A stretch of DNA of 64,000 nucleotides from Ascaphus truei (taxonomy: Eukaryota > Chordata > Amphibia > Anura > Ascaphidae): contig CM071568.1 in assembly GCA_036426205.1 (NCBI GenBank), positions 222,506,966-222,570,965 on the forward strand. Direction: 5' to 3'. The notes beneath the pieces were generated by a model. The model made no database searches. It was not told the origin of the DNA and worked only from the letters and a program-made list of their open reading frames with translations. The position numbers were made by a program, and so were the translations under genes. Numbering within the stretch: position 1 is the first letter of the stretch; each line of letters starts with the position of its first letter. This document shows positions 1-12,319 of this stretch, piece by piece.

Positions 1-860
1 TGTATTTTTATAATGACTCAGAGTCCAAGTCATTATTGCATGTTTCTGCAAAATGTATGATAACACTTCAATAATCTACATCCTGGTTGCTAATGGATAT
101 TTCTAAATTAAAAAAAGAAAAATGTTTTGTATGGAGCACTTGTGTGCTGACAACTCAAGGAAGAATAATAGAAACCAGACACTCTGAGGAATGAAAATCC
201 ATTATCCCTATGAAGATTTGAACTGGGCTAATTTAACCTATTCTTACACTGTGCATGACCATGCAAATGAATGTGGCCTGGGACTAACTGTACTGTCATA
301 ACTTGAGATGTGCAGGATTTTTGGGAGGCAAATAAAGGGAAAATAGAATTAGACAGAGATGCAGAATGTGATAAATCTCATTATAATTCTTGTACCATGT
401 AACGCTTCCTCAAATCCTCCTTCTCACACTACCGAAAGTACCAGCTAGGGCAGATGAGGCAAAATTGCAGCAAAATGTTCATACATTAATGCTGTGTGAA
501 AAGGCCATACTTTTGCTCCCAAATTGGCGTGGTACTTACAGGTAGACCCCTTAATTGTTAGTTGTAATTGTACTCATTTTCTGTAGAACTCAAGAAAATA
601 ACATTCTTTATATGAAATGCTGAAATTTTTTCTTTAAAATTGTTAATATGAGTACATTGCACACCAGGTAAATAACGTACAGTGTGCCAGAGCATTTGTC
701 AGAATCTATCAAATTAAAGAAAATACATAAATTTGAAAAATTATAACAATGTCAAGTATGTTTTATAGAGACAAAATTTCAAACTATTTAATCATCACTA
801 GAGTTTACTAGCAATAAGCTTTGGCATTCATAGTACAGTACAAGACTCTGAAGAGCCAAA
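1..860. other. AT-rich intergenic sequence, nothing recognised
   Basis: No open reading frame of note, no terminal repeats and no RNA gene could be recognised. The stretch is AT-rich and probably old, decayed repeat or plain intergenic DNA. Confidence 0.5.
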
Positions 861-963
861 TGAAGAAGCGGTGCACTGAGGTAAGTAGAGAACCTCACGC
901 AGCTCTAACAAAAAACGACTAATTTATTGAAAAAAAGGGAACAAACATCATGAAGCTAAGAAT

Positions 964-1003
964 CTCTTACGCGTTTCATCCCGCAAGGGACTTTGTCAAA
1001 GAG
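964..1003 (-). ncRNA. hammerhead-ribozyme-like motif (U3-A8 variant)
   Basis: On the minus strand the core reads CTCT-TTGACAA-A-GTCCC-TTGC-GGGAT-GAAACGCGTA-AGAG. Helix I is CTCT/AGAG, helix II is a 4-5 bp hairpin, and helix III is the self-complementary ACGCGT. The conserved CUGANGA box is UUGACAA, so both C3 and G8 are changed but could still pair as U3-A8. One extra A follows the box. It belongs to PLE-H. Confidence 0.65.
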
Positions 1004-1180
1004 TGAGTGGTGAACTCTCTCATAAACCTCTATATACCACCAGCTTGACTGTGATAGGTCAATAATAAATTGATTTAGAACGGCAACTCCTATATGCAGC
1101 TGCAGGTTAATTAATGAGACTGCCGTTCCATCTATACAAGCATAGTGGTGTGTAGAAGGGGAGAGAAGGATAACAACATA

Positions 1181-1340
1181 CAAGTGTATACATAGTACAT
1201 ATATAACAACAAATAAACAACTTATTGCAAAACTACTGTAAAATGGTATAAACAGTAGTACAAGTGTATACATAGTACATATATAACAACAAATAAACAA
1301 CTTATTGCAAAACTACTGTAAAATGGTATAAACAGTAGTA
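1181..1340. repeat. perfect 80-bp tandem duplication
   Basis: Bases 1181-1260 are repeated exactly at 1261-1340; each unit begins CAAGTGTATACATAG and ends AAACAGTAGTA. It sits in the 3' region of PLE-H. The perfect identity suggests a recent duplication. Confidence 0.97.
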
Positions 1341-1781
1341 GCAAGAGATAATTTAAAACAAACATTCAAGCAACATAGATGAAAACAAGGAATGGATTAG
1401 AATATAAAGAAATGATATAATAGAGAAAGATAAAAGACAGGTAAAAAATATATATTATATTACAATAAGCAATATTGGAAAGTATATTATAATCACTCAA
1501 CATAATAAAACAATTATAATAATCATAAATAATAACCTGTCTTATATCATTATAAATGAAAGAAATAAAAATAATAAATTGTCAAAAATGAAAACAATAA
1601 TAAAGATAAATGTAAAAATAAATATATTAATAATAGAAATATAGCATATCATAAATATAATGATAATAAAGTATACATAATATCCCATATGGTGAGCAAC
1701 AGCATATATCTAAATGACATTATAACACCACCAGAGAAGCAAAAAGCAGAAGCAAGCAAATACTTAAACATATTTCTTTAG

Positions 1782-2036
1782 TTAGACTAGGAAATGTTTA
1801 AGCTCCCAATCGGTATTAATACCGTAGGGATGCAATGTATTCATGATATAGATCCAGTGCATCTCTCTCTTATTTAATAAATTTAACCTATCACCACCTC
1901 TTGGATGACATGGGACATGTTCAATCCCAATAAACGAGAAATTGGATATATCGCCATGAGGGCAGGTAGAAAAGTGACGAGACACTGGATGTTTATCATC
2001 CTTCTTTTTAATGAGACGTATATAACTGAGAATCAG
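1782..2036 (-). pseudogene. PLE GIY-YIG endonuclease, C-terminal part only
   Basis: The open frame ends with a normal stop at 1782 and reads SYIRLIKKKDDKHPVSRHF, then NFSFIGIEHVP, RGGDRLNLLNKREMHWIY and a final WELKHFL. This matches the last ~85 residues of the GIY-YIG domain and tail in PLE-A (10258-11106) and PLE-C (32606-33484). The catalytic GIY and YIG residues lie upstream and are missing because the copy is 5'-truncated. In PLEs this domain nicks target DNA and primes reverse transcription. It cannot be functional here. Confidence 0.85.
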
Positions 2037-2509
2037 GAGGACGCAGGGACTGATCTCAGCCCTAACTGTAGACATAGTAGACGCATCCAGGTGAGCTTTG
2101 TAGCACGGGAATCTCTTCCTTTCTTTATGTGCCTAATTTTTCACTTATGTATGTGAATGCACATTATCTTTTTTTACTTGAGCCAATTTATGTTTAAATA
2201 TTACTACACCATGAGGATGGTGTGTGCGCTTCTATCTTCTAGATCTTCTACATAATTATACCCAGAAAGGAATAATTTCTAAGAAAAACAAAGCAGCACC
2301 TCATCCCAGGTCTTTGTTTTACCTAGAACTTTTAACTGTTGTAAAATTGATTATTTTGGAACATTTTATATTGATTTCTACTTCATGAGCATGGACTAAT
2401 TATGTTGTATGAGCCAGATCATCCCTCATTTTCTTACATATAAAAATATTACTTAATATGCTGATGATGATGTTGATGATCTGCTTTTTTCAGATGATAG
2501 CAGCTGGCT

Positions 2510-4475
2510 TTGCTTCAATTGCCTTTAAGATGACGTCATTAAAAGAAGCATGGCCGCCCTCACATGGTACGGTAGCCAATCAGAGCGTGGGAAGTCTATC
2601 CCTACTCTGATTGGTTCTTAACCTTGTATATGTGACATGCTTAAAGAGTCATATCGCGTTCTTCCCCATAGTCCCTCTGACACATCGGTTATTAGATATT
2701 TCTCAACCAGGGGAGCATGTAGGAGAAAACACAACAGACAAAAACACACACTAGTGCAAAAATATGGTTCAGGTGTGAGACTAATGATATCTGGCCTCCT
2801 GTGTGCTTGTCATACAGGATGTAGGGAGAATAAGTACACGTGGCGTGATCAGTGGATTCTGGTGGGTCCCTCTAAACATAACGGGAAGCAGCTGGGAAAG
2901 TATAAAAATCAAATCAGCTTTTTCACTATAAAAGTGATAGGAAGGTAAGGTGTGGTTGCCACAGCTCACCGCACCGCCGATATCCTGGACTTTCACTCCG
3001 CACGGCTCCCTGTGCTTCTCTCACAGCACCATGACAGTATGGGGATCTCCTGGCAGTGTCTCCGGTGCGTCGCGTCACTTCCGGTGGGCACGATCAGCTC
3101 CGTCGCGTCACTTCGGTCGGCGGTTTGATTGACAGTTACCGGGCACCAAACCTCTCACCTCCTGGGTCTGGTCCATTCGCGTTTCGCCAATAGAATGGCT
3201 GGCTTTAGTAGTAGTAGTAGTAGTAGTAGTAAAATACTCCTGACGAAGCCAGCCATCTATTTGGCGAAACAGCGTAGAGTGGACCAGCCAGGAGGTGAGA
3301 GGATTGGTGCCCGTGAACTGTCAATCAACCGCTTAACCGGAAATGACGCGACGGAGCTGATCGGCCCACGGAAGGACCGACGCAGGAGACACTGCAGCAG
3401 GAGATCCCCATACTGTATGTGCTGTGAGAGAAGCACAGGGAGCCTGGGAGGTGAACAGTCCGGAATCGGTGGTGCGCGTGAGCGTGGCAACCACCCTTAC
3501 CTTCCTATCACTTTTATAGTGAAAAAACGCTGTGAATTTGTTTATACATTCCCAGCTGCTTCCCGTATGGTTAGAGGGACCCACCAGATTCCACTGATCA
3601 CGCCACTGTATTTATTTCTACCTACATCCTGTGAGTGACAAGCACACAGAGGCCAAGCATCATTATTATCTCACACCTGAACCATATTATTTGCACTTAG
3701 TGGTGTTTTTGTCTGTTGTGTGTTCTCTACATGCTCCCCCTGGGTTGAGAAAATATCGTTTGATCTTCTGGGACCAGCCAAGACAGTCCTCCAGAGGGTT
3801 TGAGCAGGGGGTTACAACGTGTATATATTTTTCACTATTACACTATTTTGATGACAATTCTATTATATCACTATATATGTGTCATTTATTCACTGTATTT
3901 TAAGTGATCACTAGCATTATTATACAGGCCAGTTTTCTTCACCACATCACATGCTACACTGGCGACACAACTTTATTCGAGCTCGGCTGTCCCACGAATT
4001 CGGGTATACCGGGTGGTTATTGAGGTTTTGTGACGTGTTTTCTGCCGAGTGCATTGAGGATTTTTCGGCAGGGATTGAAGCATATTTATTCCGCTGGCTG
4101 CAATACTGCACAGTATATATAATATACTGCATTACAATTCATGAATTTATGCCATCTGGTAGAACACACGAAGCATTGCAGCCTATTAAATCCCTGATAT
4201 TATATTTAACAGATCAGCCGCCCCGTCAGCCAGGCATGAGACCCAGGCTGGGGAAGCAAAACACGGCCTTGTAGTAGGTGAGGAGCGGCGCATTCCAGGT
4301 ATCTGCCAGGTACATACTGGGTATTTGCTCGAATAAAGTGTGTCGGTGCAGTACATGGTCTATTAGAGCCAATCAGAGTTGGGATAGACTTCCCACGCTC
4401 TGATTGACTACCGTACCATGTGAGGGCGGCCATGTTTCTTTTAATGACGTCATTTTAAAGGCAATTGAAGCAAAG
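2510..4475. repeat. ~2-kb inverted repeat (foldback) with a PLE-like core
   Basis: The left arm (about 2510-3205) is the reverse complement of the right arm (3245-3780 plus 4350-4475). The outer arms contain ATGTGAGGGCGGCCATG and its complement, and the inner arms contain GAAGCAGCTGGGAAAG-type sequence. The axis is a short AGT microsatellite at about 3205-3231. The right arm carries ~570 bp extra (3780-4350). Arms are diverged, with many substitutions. The core includes a hammerhead-like motif, so the inner arms are probably PLE terminal repeats in inverted orientation, nested in or next to family X sequence. Confidence 0.8.
3236..3280 (+). ncRNA. hammerhead-ribozyme-like motif
   Basis: Reads ACTC-CTGACGA-A-GCCA-loop-TGGC-GAAACAGCGTA-GAGT. 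The CUGANGA and GAAA boxes are intact. Helix II is GCCA/TGGC and helix I is ACTC/GAGT. Helix III has one extra A (ACAGCGT instead of ACGCGT). An extra A follows CUGANGA. A decayed mirror copy lies at about 3175-3205 on the other strand. Confidence 0.7.
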
Positions 4476-5545
4476 CCATTCTGATTGGCTGTGCTTTCAT
4501 TGCCTTTAAGTGATGTCATCATTTTTTTTTGCATCGGCCAAAACACATGGTTTTCACGGCCCAATCAGGGCCGTGGGAAAAATATGACAAAAATGTGACG
4601 TCATAGGCCTTTAAAAGCCTATGTCGTCTCATTTTGAAGCAAGACGCCGAGGAGGAAGGACCTCCGGAGAAGAAAGAAGACCAGGGCGTGGCAGCAGATG
4701 GGAAGAAGACCCCGGAAGAAGGTAGAAGAATACAGATGAAGATGGATTACAAGTAGAAGACCCCTGGATTGTCGTGTTTTATTATTTTAATGTTTATTAT
4801 TTTCTGGTTTATTATTTTATGGGTTCCTGTTCGTGGATTAGTTCGTGAGTAAGCTGATCAACGGGAGTCGGTGAGTGGGTCAAGTAATGGTAAGTTAACT
4901 AAAGAAATGTATTTAATGTAACTGTGTTTTTTGTTGCTTTTTTCATGTGTATATTTTTTTTATTGCACATCATTTCTTGCCACTGTATGTATGTATGTAT
5001 GTCTAGAGAGATATATACATACAGGGTAAGAAATGATAGTGTTCTAAAAGCTTTCTTTGTATTTTATAATTAGATAGATGACATTTTTGGGCTTCTATGC
5101 TGTACTTTAGGTCATGGTGAGGCTTGCTTTAGTATATTGTAATTGTTGGTGTCCTATTTTGTATGATGGTAAATTGTTCTCTGTAACGGTTGCTATAGTT
5201 AATTGTGTAATTGGTATGGATGCTATTTCAATTGTTTTGGGATGTAATTCATGTATGTTAATTGATTGATGGTGACTTTATTGGATTACAATGTATAGTT
5301 CTTTTGATGTAATGCTATTTTATTTGGAATATTGTGTTGTTAACATTGATTTGCAGCGTCTACATGTAGCTTACATTTTATGCAGCATGTATACAATGTA
5401 AATGCAATGTTTTAAGTGGCATTTGAGGCTTTGGATTGGCATTTGATGCTTTAGATTGGATGATTACATTAGATTTGTTTAGGAAATTGCATTTGTTTTC
5501 ATTGAGGATGATATGGATAAGTGGTATTGGCATTGCCAGGATGGC

Positions 5546-5599
5546 TTAACCCCTTAATTACCTTTGCGGTTAGTACCCGATAAGGTGATTAAGGGGTTC
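5546..5599. repeat. recurrent ~54-bp palindrome, occurrence 1
   Basis: Begins TTAACCCCTTAATTACC and ends GGTGATTAAGGGGTT, with the centre around GCGGTTAGTACCCG. It can form a near-continuous hairpin. Other occurrences are at 5939-5992, 6226-6272, 29013-29066, 44911-44963, 45581-45627 and 52134-52181. Confidence 0.9.
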
Positions 5600-5938
5600 A
5601 TTGATATGTGAATGGCATTGCAATGTATTGGATATGTATTATTTTGGCAACGGACCACAAGGATGATGCTGGCGACGGGGCCTTCTTATTGAAGAGGTTA
5701 GTAGAATTTTCTTAATTTTACTATGCTAGTTAATGTGTTTAATAATGGCCAAATAATGTATTATCCCTATGTGGATAATAGTTATTTGGCACATTATTGT
5801 ACTATATGTGGTGGGGTGGGGGGAGGGAGAATTGGCCCCAAGGGTATGTGGCAGGACTCCCTTGTGGGTAGTGGGTGAGGGTGGTTAGGCCTCAGGGGGT
5901 GGGGAGGTAGTGGGGGAGGGTATGTGGGTGATGGTGGG

Positions 5939-5992
5939 TTAACCCCTTAATGACTGTAGCGGTTGATAACTGCTATGGTGATTAAGGGGTTA
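5939..5992. repeat. recurrent ~54-bp palindrome, occurrence 2
   Basis: TTAACCCCTTAATGACTG ... GGTGATTAAGGGGTTA with the centre TAGCGGTTGATAACTGCTA. Among the best-preserved occurrences. Confidence 0.9.
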
Positions 5993-6225
5993 GGGGACAT
6001 TACCTTGGATGTTTTAATTCTTGTGTCTGTTTTGCAGAAGCGGTTGGGGCATTAGCAGGATGAAGATGAGGATGGCCTTCATCGTGGCTGCCGGACATGG
6101 GTGAGTGCTATGTATTTATTGTTCTGTATATATTTTAAATGGACAATTGCCCATTACTGTATTGTATGTTGTGTATTGCAATGTATATTGGGGGCATTTG
6201 TCCCCAATAAACATACTATTATGCG

Positions 6226-6272
6226 TTAACCCCTTCATTGCCTTAGCGACTATCCGCTATGGTAATGAAGCA
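6226..6272. repeat. recurrent palindrome, occurrence 3 (CATT/AATG variant)
   Basis: TTAACCCCTTCATTGCCTT ... GGTAATGAAG. The outer arm on the right is lost. This subtype recurs at 45581-45627 and, inverted, at 52134-52181. Confidence 0.85.
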
Positions 6273-6299
6273 GCATTAATGTATTTTAATAATATTGTG

Positions 6300-6455
6300 C
6301 CCTGCTTCCCGAGTTATAGGCCCCAGTTTGGGGCATCGGTTACAGTGTCGACGCCATGTTTATTGTGGGCACGTAGCGTATGGGACGCTATAAACATGGC
6401 GGCGACACTGCCCACCCGATAACACATACCGGGGCCTGTAACTCGGGAAGCAGGG
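6300..6455. repeat. GC-rich foldback inside family X copy 1
   Basis: CCCTGCTTCCCGAGTTATAG at 6300-6319 pairs with CTGTAACTCGGGAAGCAGGG at 6436-6455. The loop has a second inverted pair around ACGCTATAAACATGGCG. A related foldback lies at 6661-6796, and a third around 45705-45860. Confidence 0.85.
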
Positions 6456-6660
6456 GGTCCCTGGTCCACAAAGCAACGCGGTTCAGCTCGGGGGACCCCC
6501 TTCTCACTGTACAGTATTATTAAAAAAATATTCATGATGCTTCGCTTCCATAGCACATAGCCGCAAAGGTAAGAAACGAGTCTTTATTGATATGTGTGTT
6601 TTACTCATAGTGTAGATGTGCAGAGGGTCTCCGGAGCTGAACCGCTTTGGTTTTAGGTCC

Positions 6661-6796
6661 GGGGACCCCCTGCTTCCCGAGATACAGGCCCCTTTAGGGG
6701 GTGCCGGTATCCCTCTGCGTGATCGGGACCTTTAAATGCAGAGGGATACCGGCACCTCATAAAGTGGCTTGTATCTCAGGAAGCAGGGGGTCCCCG
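6661..6796. repeat. second GC-rich foldback inside family X copy 1
   Basis: GGGGACCCCCTGCTTCCCGA near 6661 pairs with CAGGAAGCAGGGGGTCCCC at about 6778-6796, and an inner pair carries GGTGCCGGTATCCCTCTGC and its complement. It shares its outer arms with the 6300-6455 foldback. Confidence 0.85.
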
Positions 6797-7398
6797 GACC
6801 TGAAAACAATGCGGTTCAGCTCCGGAGACCCTCTGCACATCTACACTATGAATAAAAATGGTTTTAACAATAATTTTTAATGTCCCGATGTTTGCTCCGA
6901 GAGAGCGGCGGATCTCTCTCTGCTGCAAACACATCTCGGCAGGGGACGGCTTCTCGCAGCTTCTCGCCAGGCAGCCGTCTCGCCACCGGTTACTAGCCAC
7001 TTTATCAAATGGTGGTGGCTAATTCATTCACCAGGGATTCGCCCCTTACAGCATACAGCCAGTTTAGCACGCCAAAAACATGGCTAATTGCTAAACTGGC
7101 TAATGCATTTTTTCGCTGCTTACTGCATGATGCCCTTAATCTGTAAATTGGTACTATATGCTTATTAATTCCATTAAGACCCATATTTACTATGCAGTCT
7201 AATGCCATAAGACATTTTCTGGCACTACTTAATAAATAATATGGGCGCTCTTGAACTCTTACCTATCTATGCTACACTTATCTGAAGGAGCTGCACGTGT
7301 TTTGGCTTCAATTGGATCTTCAATTTACATATATTCTCTCACAAAGGGAGGGACCCCATTTTTTTAATTTTTATTTTTTTATTTTGGTGTGGAGTTAC

Positions 7399-7401
<3 letters not shown>

Positions 7402-7430
<29 letters not shown>

Positions 7431-7497
7431 ATATTATATATATATATAAAAATATATATATATATATATATATATCTAGTATATATGTCTATATATA
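7402..7497. repeat. AT dinucleotide microsatellite
   Basis: Interrupted (TA)n with short insertions, just upstream of the PLE-A coding region. Confidence 0.9.
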
Positions 7498-7510
7498 TAT
7501 ATGAAGTGTC

Positions 7511-10500
7511 TTGCATCTTCACCTATGGAGGACAGTGGTGATATTTCAGATGCTACTGAGACTTTCAGCATACACCTTCAATTGCTGTGATGACACTCAT
7601 AGAAAAAAACAAGCTTTACGTGTCTTGGACAATATTGTGGACTCAGATACTACTGACATCACTGATCTTAAAGTCCACTTTCAAAAATTGGAGAGATTGT
7701 TACTTCACAAAAATCGTCTTTGGTGGAACATTATTAGTCTTGAAAATTATTTAAAATGTACAGTAAAAGAATATCAAGGGGGCTACGTGTCAAAAAAGCC
7801 CCAACTTTTGGATTTCAGGATGTGGACTTTGAGGCTAAATGGGTGTCAGTCCTTAATGATTGTTCCTTTCGTTTGATGGAATTAATAGTGGCAAAGAAAA
7901 TAAAGGAAAAAGAACAGCTGGATATACAAATTAAGGACTTACAAAAAAATTTGCATGGTTTTCGGGACTTAAGGGTTTTAGGGAATTTGATTGTATACTC
8001 TTGAATACAGTGCAGGAGATTGAATCTTACATTATGGCAAAAAAAAACAAAGCAAATATGACAGAGACAGAAATGATTATGAAAAAAAATCAAATTTATC
8101 ATTGGCAGAGAATCAATCCGATTCAAGATGGATCCGTTAAAAAAAATACTCAAAGCACTCATTTTATATCTACTCTAAAAAAATCCATTTTGAAAACCAA
8201 GCACATAAAGTATCCAAGTGGTGACTCTGATATTTCAGATGTGGAAACTACCTCAACCTCTCACTCTGTGTCTTCTGTTAATACTCAAGATCAGGATAAT
8301 TATTGCAGTTGTGGTTCTTCCTCTAGGGGAAGAGGGAGAGGAGGTCATACCTTTTGGGGACAACAGTCTTGATCGGGTTCCTCATCGGGATCCAACCACC
8401 TTACTGAATCTTATCAGCAACAAAATCAACAACAGAATATTCAACAAGAAAAACAGCATCAAAAATCTTTCCCTTTATTTCAAAAGGACACAAAAGAGTC
8501 AGAAGATGGAATGGGGGGGGGGGGGAGCTGTTACAGGTCTGCTCCCAAAAGGAAGAAGTTTTGAGGGATTTTCCTAATGTTATTAACATCTCTGGAACTG
8601 TCCTCACCCCCCATTGAATTGTCACTTTTGGACAAAGGCCTTAAGTTCTCTGCAACTATGAATTTTGATTTGTTTGGTGCTACAATTGATGTCTATAAAA
8701 TTGTTTTCAAGTTATCTTTAAAAAAATTATTTGATAAAAATGATGATGTTGTGGACGTTGCAACCACAGTGGGTGGCTTGGGTGAGGGGGCACCACCTGT
8801 TACCGAGGGTGATGTCCCCCCACCTGATACCATACCGGCTGAGCGGATAGTCTTACATACTTTTGGAGATTTTTGTACCCTTCAGGACATGGAGGATCTT
8901 CTTTCTGAACAAATATCTAATGAACAGATCATTCCCAAGTTTTCAGAATGGAATTCTGGTCTTAAGAGAAGCTCTATTTTTTACCCCACCCACATCAAAG
9001 GTCAATTTTTAACTATGTTTGAAAATTTGGTCATAAGGAACCTTCGTCTCTTAGCTCAGGGGTTTTCTTTTTCACGTATCAATCAGGATAATTTGAATCA
9101 GGATGAACGTATTGCCTTAAAAGCTCTAAAACCAATTCTTCATTGGTTATAAAAAGTGCTGATAAGGGGGGTGCTGTGGTAGTGCAGAGTAGAGATTATT
9201 ACGTCAGGGAAGCTTTATGCCAACTTGACAATATCTCGTCCTACTCTGTACTGCCCACGGACCCCAACTCATCTTTTTTGGAAGCCCTTGTTGAGCTTGT
9301 AGACTCAGGTGTTATGATGAAAGTTATTTCTAAGAATGAAGTTCAGTTTATTATTCAACCCCACCCTATCATTTCTATCTTTCATCATCTCCCAAAGATC
9401 CATAAGACATTGGTCGACCCTCCGGGCTGGCCAATTGTCTCTAGTATTGGATCTTTGGGAGATGGTCTCTCTAGATATGTAAATGAATTCCTTCAGCCCT
9501 TTGTCAAGAGATTACCCTCATTTATTTTGGATTCAGTGATCTCCTGAGTCAACTAAAATATGTTACTTGGGATGATCATTGTTTGTGGGTTACACTTGAT
9601 GTTGTATCCCTCTACTCGGTCATACAGCATGATCAGGGTTTGGAAGCTGACCGCCATTTTATTGAGATACCAGAAATTTCAATTTTTCAATCTTCGTTTA
9701 TTTTGGATGCTATTTTGTTTCTTCTTACACACAGCTTTTTCACTTTCAATCACAAATTTTATTTACAATTAATCGGCACTGCTATGGGCACGAGCTTTGC
9801 ACCGTCGTATGCAAATCTCTTTATGGGGTGGTGGGAGTCACAGTTTGTTTTTTCTTGTATGAACACTTTTCGTAAAAATATCATTTTTTATAAAAGATTT
9901 GTGGATGATTTAATTATTATTTGGAAAGGGGATGTTATTTCACTACACTCTTTTGTTAATTATATAAATAATAATAATTATAATCTTAAATTCACTCTCA
10001 ACTTTCACTCACACCATATTGAGTTTCTGGATCTTCAATTATTTGTAGATATGAATACAGTCATCCAAACAGACGTTTTCATGAAAAAGAATTCAAGGAA
10101 TACGTTCCTGAGGGCGGACAGTTACCACCCACCACAGGTTATCTGGGCTATCCCTAATGGGCAGTTCCTCAGGTTGAGAAGGAATTGCTCAACGTTGGAG
10201 TGTTTTCTTTCTCAGTCTGAGGAATTGGCTCAGAGATTTTAAGATAGGGGATACCCTGTGGCAGGCATCACTGAGGCATTTGAAATTGCTTTAAATACAG
10301 AGAGAGCTTCTTTATTACCTACTCGAGATGACAGATGCTTGCTTCCTGACCCATGTATTGATGCTCATGGGAAGAGTGGTTTACACAGGACAAAACATAG
10401 TAGATTTGATGGCAATTGTCCACTTTTTATTTCACAATATAACAAACAAAGTGGGAATATTAGAGCCATCATTTCAAAACATTGGAATGTTTCATCTATG

Positions 10501-11106
10501 GACCCTGTCTTGAGCAGGTACATTGGGTCAGGTCCCAAATTCATATTTCGCAGGGCAAGAACTGTGGGTTCTTATATTTCCCCTAGCGATCTTAGGGCCA
10601 CTCATATGGGTAAAAAATATGTTTGCACTAAAGGTTCCTTCCAATGTGGTTCATGTAGTGTATGTAGACACATGAAAAGTTCTACCTCTTTTCTTGATTG
10701 CTCCCCACATTTGGATGGTACTCCGACAGACAACCATGTAAAGAGATGTCATATTAATGGTTTCATAGATTGTAAAAGTCAACTTGTTGTGTACCTTATA
10801 ACATGTGGTTGTGGTAAAAGATATGTGGGGAGGACTATTAGAGCACTCAAAATTAGAATCCAAGAGCACTTAAGACTAATAAGATTAGGGGACCTCAAAC
10901 ACCCAGTGTCCAAGCACTTCTCAGAATGTCGACAGGGAGGTGTTAAGAATTTTTCATTTGTAGGTATTGAATTGGTTCTTAATAAATCTAGAGGTGGTGA
11001 TCATGTCAATCTGTTAAACTAAAGGGAGGCATATTGCATTTTTATTCTTAGAACACGTCATCCTTTTGGTTTAAATATTGAATGGCATTTATGCCATTTT
11101 CTCTGA
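7511..11106 (+). pseudogene. PLE-A reverse transcriptase / GIY-YIG endonuclease (broken)
   Basis: In PLEs this single polyprotein reverse-transcribes element RNA and nicks the target. Order seen: N-terminal coiled, lysine-rich region (7511-8372, two frameshifts); linker (8577-9152); SADKGGAVVV and the PLE hallmark HHLPKIHK (9143-9547); palm motifs DVVSLYS, AMGTSFAPSYANLFMGWW and FVDDLIIIW (9583-10242); FLDLQLF and the thumb; a Cys cluster CGSCSVC; then GIY-YIG as VVYLITCGCGKRYVGRT with R..IQEHL downstream (10258-11022). The catalytic Asp-Asp of FVDD is intact. Damage includes frameshifts near 7800, 8000, 8380, 9150 and 9550, an in-frame TAA at 10240-10242 and another at 11020-11022. The final tail runs to TGA at 11104-11106. 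Length fits the family. Not functional as it stands. Confidence 0.93.
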
Positions 11107-11689
11107 AATTGTCATATTTCTTTATCCCTAGTGCTTTTGTATATTTTAGTACTTTTCAGTATAATTATATAATATGTAGAATTATATTCTTTGAGTTCTT
11201 AAATATATTTATCATGACACAGTAATTTGTAACTACACAATTATTTATATTTATTAAGAATATTATATTATGTTACGTAGATTTATCACCACTTATCAAG
11301 GTATTAATACTTTGTTGGAATTATAGCATTATGGTTTATATCAGGGCTGCACAACATGCAGCCCGCCGGGGCACCCCGTGCAGCCCACAACGGACCCCCT
11401 TCAACCCCCCCTTCTTCACCCCTTCCTCTCCACCCCCCCCCTTCTTCACCCCCCTTCCCTGGTAGGGAAAGAAGGACGCGCTCCAGTAGGAGCTTGTTCC
11501 AGCAGTGTCTGTGTGCGCTCTCCACTATCCTCCCTCCTCCAGCACGGGGACGCGCTCTAGCAGTGTAGCGCGACCCGGAACTTCTGGGTCTGCTGCTAGA
11601 GCGCGCATCCCTCGCGCTTCCCTCACGCTTCCCTGCCACCACCACCACCACCACCACCATCACCATCACCAGGTAAGCATGGGGGGGGG

Positions 11690-12290
11690 GGTGCTGCTGA
11701 CATGGGTGTGGGGCTGCTGACATGGGAGGGGGGTGGAGGGGGTGGGGGGCTGCTGACATGGGAGGGGGGCTGCTGACATGGGTGGAGGGCTGTTGACATG
11801 GGAGGGGATGGGGGCTGCTGACATGGGTGGGGGGCTGCTGACATGGGAGGGGGATGGAGGGCTGCTGACATGGGAAGGGGATGGGGGGCTGCTGACATGG
11901 GAAGGGGTGGGAGGCTGCTGACATGGGTGGTGGGCTGCTAACATGGGAGGGGGGTGGGGGGCTGCTGACATGGGTGGTGGGCTGCTGACATGGGAGGGGG
12001 TGGGGGGCTTCTGACATGGGAGGGGGGTGGAGGGCTGCTGACATGGGAAGGGGATGGGGGCTGCTGACATGGGAAGGCTTGGTGGGCTGCTGACATGGAA
12101 TGGGCTGGGGGCTGCTGGCATGGGGGTGGGGAGGCTGCTGAAATGGAATGGGCTGGGGGGCTGCTGAAATGGGCTGGGGGGGGGGCTTACGTGCGAGGTG
12201 GCAATGAACCAGGGGGCTGCTGAAATGGGCTGTAGGGGGCTGCTAATATGGGCTGTGCGGTGCTGCTGAAATGGGCTGTGGGGCCCGACT
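11690..12290. repeat. G-rich minisatellite, unit about GGCTGCTGACATGGGAGGGG
   Basis: More than twenty degenerate units of roughly 20-30 bp sharing GGCTGCTGACATGGG. Preceded by (CAC)n at about 11637-11670. Long apparent proline-rich frames on the other strand are by-products of this repeat. Confidence 0.95.
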
Positions 12291-12319
12291 CTGTTTTCCT
12301 TATGAGGGGGGAGAGTGGT

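Larger units (their letters stand above)
870..2075 (-). mobile_element. PLE-H: 5'-truncated Penelope-like element, 3' end
   Basis: This is the minus-strand 3' end of a Penelope-like retroelement. Reading leftward it holds the end of the GIY-YIG endonuclease (1782-2036), a long AT-rich 3' region with an 80-bp tandem duplication, a hammerhead-like motif (964-1003) and, just beyond it, a polyadenylation-like TCAATAAA on the minus strand near 925. The same order is seen in the other PLE copies of this window. The right edge near 2075 is the 5' truncation; the left edge is uncertain. Confidence 0.7.
4440..7137 (+). mobile_element. Family X copy 1, non-coding ~2.7-kb repeat
   Basis: Named here because the same blocks recur at 28.2-31.0 kb (minus) and in part at 43.5-45.7 kb. 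Shared blocks include a leader ending near a splice-donor-like GTAAGT at about 4890, the block around CAGGATGAAGATGAGGATGG (6056-6075), and ~54-bp palindromes at 5546-5599, 5939-5992 and 6226-6272. There are also GC-rich foldbacks at 6300-6455 and 6661-6796. No long open frame or known protein domain is seen. The right end near 7137 reads, on the minus strand, GGGCATCATGCAGTAAGC, resembling GGGGCTATGCACTAAGC at the start of copy 2, which suggests terminal inverted repeats. Left boundary uncertain. Probably a non-autonomous DNA transposon. Confidence 0.6.

Noticed and set aside
11304..12121. Proline-rich frames over the G-rich minisatellite
   Set aside because: The repeat unit reads open in several frames on the minus strand, and the sequence lies inside a hAT element without a transposase.
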